Shown here piece after piece: positions 32,993-33,320 of a stretch of DNA of 33,320 bases. The stretch is from Candidatus Gastranaerophilales bacterium (GTDB taxonomy: Bacteria; Cyanobacteriota; Vampirovibrionia; Gastranaerophilales; Gastranaerophilaceae), in the NCBI GenBank assembly GCA_944326615.1, contig CALVEO010000018.1:1-33320 (forward strand), in the 5' to 3' direction. The notes under the pieces are model-generated. The model worked only from the letters and a program-made list of their open reading frames with translations. It was not told where the DNA came from and made no database searches. Within the stretch, counting starts at the first letter, position 1, and every line of letters starts with the position of its first letter. The position numbers and the translations under genes were made by a program.

Positions 32993-33024
32993 AAAAAAAG
33001 CACCAATAAAAAATTTATTGATGC
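32993..33024 (-). terminator. terminator of the rRNA operon
   Basis: On the minus strand GCATCAATAAA (33024-33014), a 3-nt loop and TTTATTGGTGC (33010-33000) form an 11-bp stem with one G-U pair, followed by seven T. It lies 12 nt after the 5S 3' end. Confidence 0.88.
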
Positions 33025-33035
33025 TCTTAAAAATA

Positions 33036-33154
33036 GGTGCTGGCAACGAGCTATCTTCCCAGGCGGTGGCCCGCCAAGTATTTTCACCGATGTGAGTCTT
33101 TACGACCGTGTTCGGGATGGGAACGGGTGTTTTCCTCACTCTTGGTCACCAGCA
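33036..33154 (-). rRNA. rrf: 5S rRNA
   Basis: Read on the minus strand the sequence begins TGCTGGTGACC and ends GTTGCCAGCACC, closing helix I. It contains the conserved ACCCGTTCCCATCCCGAACA segment and the later GGCGGGCCACCGCCTGGGAA. Length about 119 nt, normal for bacterial 5S. Exact ends are estimated from the terminal pairing. Confidence 0.95.
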
Positions 33155-33212
33155 AGACTTTTAAATAGTACTCACTGTACCCTGAAAGCTGCATAAGAAT
33201 TATAAACAAAAC

Positions 33213-33258
33213 GCAATCACTTTATTACAACTAGTCTTAAAATATTTCACTAGGAAAA
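33213..33258. repeat. right arm of 46-nt inverted repeat, overlapping the 23S 3' end
   Basis: Reverse complement of 32869-32914 with three mismatches. On the minus strand this is the sequence that ends and follows 23S rRNA, where a processing stem with the 23S 5' flank would be expected. Confidence 0.9.
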
Positions 33259-33320
33259 GCCCTCGTCCTATTAGTATCAGTCGACTGAAAATGTTGCCAT
33301 TCTTACATCTCTGACCTATC
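33251..33320 (-). rRNA. rrl: 23S rRNA, 3' end only
   Basis: On the minus strand the last about 70 nt of 23S rRNA are visible: GAGATGTAAGAATGGCAACA, then GTCGACTGATACTAATAGGA and CGAGGGCTTTTCC. These match the conserved 3' terminal helix region. The rest lies beyond position 33320. The 3' boundary is an estimate. Confidence 0.93.

Overview
The window looks like a chromosomal piece of a non-photosynthetic cyanobacterial relative, most likely Gastranaerophilales (class Vampirovibrionia, formerly Melainabacteria). This is an inference from content, not a database match. The DNA is AT-rich. The cell is diderm, since an Omp85/BamA with three POTRA domains and a Skp/OmpH partner are present. A DUF3326 protein of the kind found in cyanobacteria and plastid-bearing lineages is encoded. 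The pilin-like protein has the G-FTLAEVLITLGIIGVVAAM start that is very common in this group. Several proteins begin with a short M-x-[IV]-x-x-I ... F-[QS]-[GR] peptide. No photosynthesis gene is seen.

Layout. 1-73: end of a tRNA-Arg (minus). 228-8908: housekeeping and envelope genes: a mini LuxR regulator, a periplasmic amidase with AMIN domains, glutamate racemase (murI), a convergent DUF3326 gene, a coiled-coil protein, rsmI, bamA, ompH/skp and uridine phosphorylase. 8921-12470: a soluble protein whose C-terminal two thirds is an FlhA (type III export gate) cytoplasmic domain without the membrane channel, followed by a GH77 4-alpha-glucanotransferase. 12610-16645: lineage-type membrane proteins, a mosaic of intergenic palindromes, and a TatD-associated-type radical SAM gene carrying a 7-bp tandem repeat. 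16692-20283: a single-chain ADP-forming acyl-CoA synthetase, small tagged proteins including an EF-hand/His-rich one, and an XRE regulator. 20409-22451: a pilin-like protein and the SpmA/SpmB membrane pair. 22408-32051 (minus): a ten-gene surface-glycan operon with a complete GDP-D-glycero-alpha-D-manno-heptose pathway (gmhA, hddA, fused hddC-gmhB), an SDR epimerase, four glycosyltransferase genes, a hexapeptide acetyltransferase and, at the end, a zinc-ribbon protein. 32186-32602: a membrane-anchored PD-(D/E)XK-like protein. 32609-33320: an intergenic region, then the 3' end of an rRNA operon (5S and the end of 23S) read on the minus strand.

How it works together. The first third builds and remodels the diderm envelope (amidase, D-glutamate supply, outer-membrane protein assembly). 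The last third makes an activated heptose and assembles it into a surface polysaccharide. The middle is lineage-specific. Two points stand out there: a stand-alone FlhA cytoplasmic domain, and a shared N-terminal tag on unrelated proteins, one of which lies directly downstream of the FlhA-like gene. A third recurrent signal is a group of genes that lack a Shine-Dalgarno sequence and have a -10 box exactly 6 nt before the ATG, suggesting leaderless mRNAs. No transposase, integrase, CRISPR array or phage module was found.
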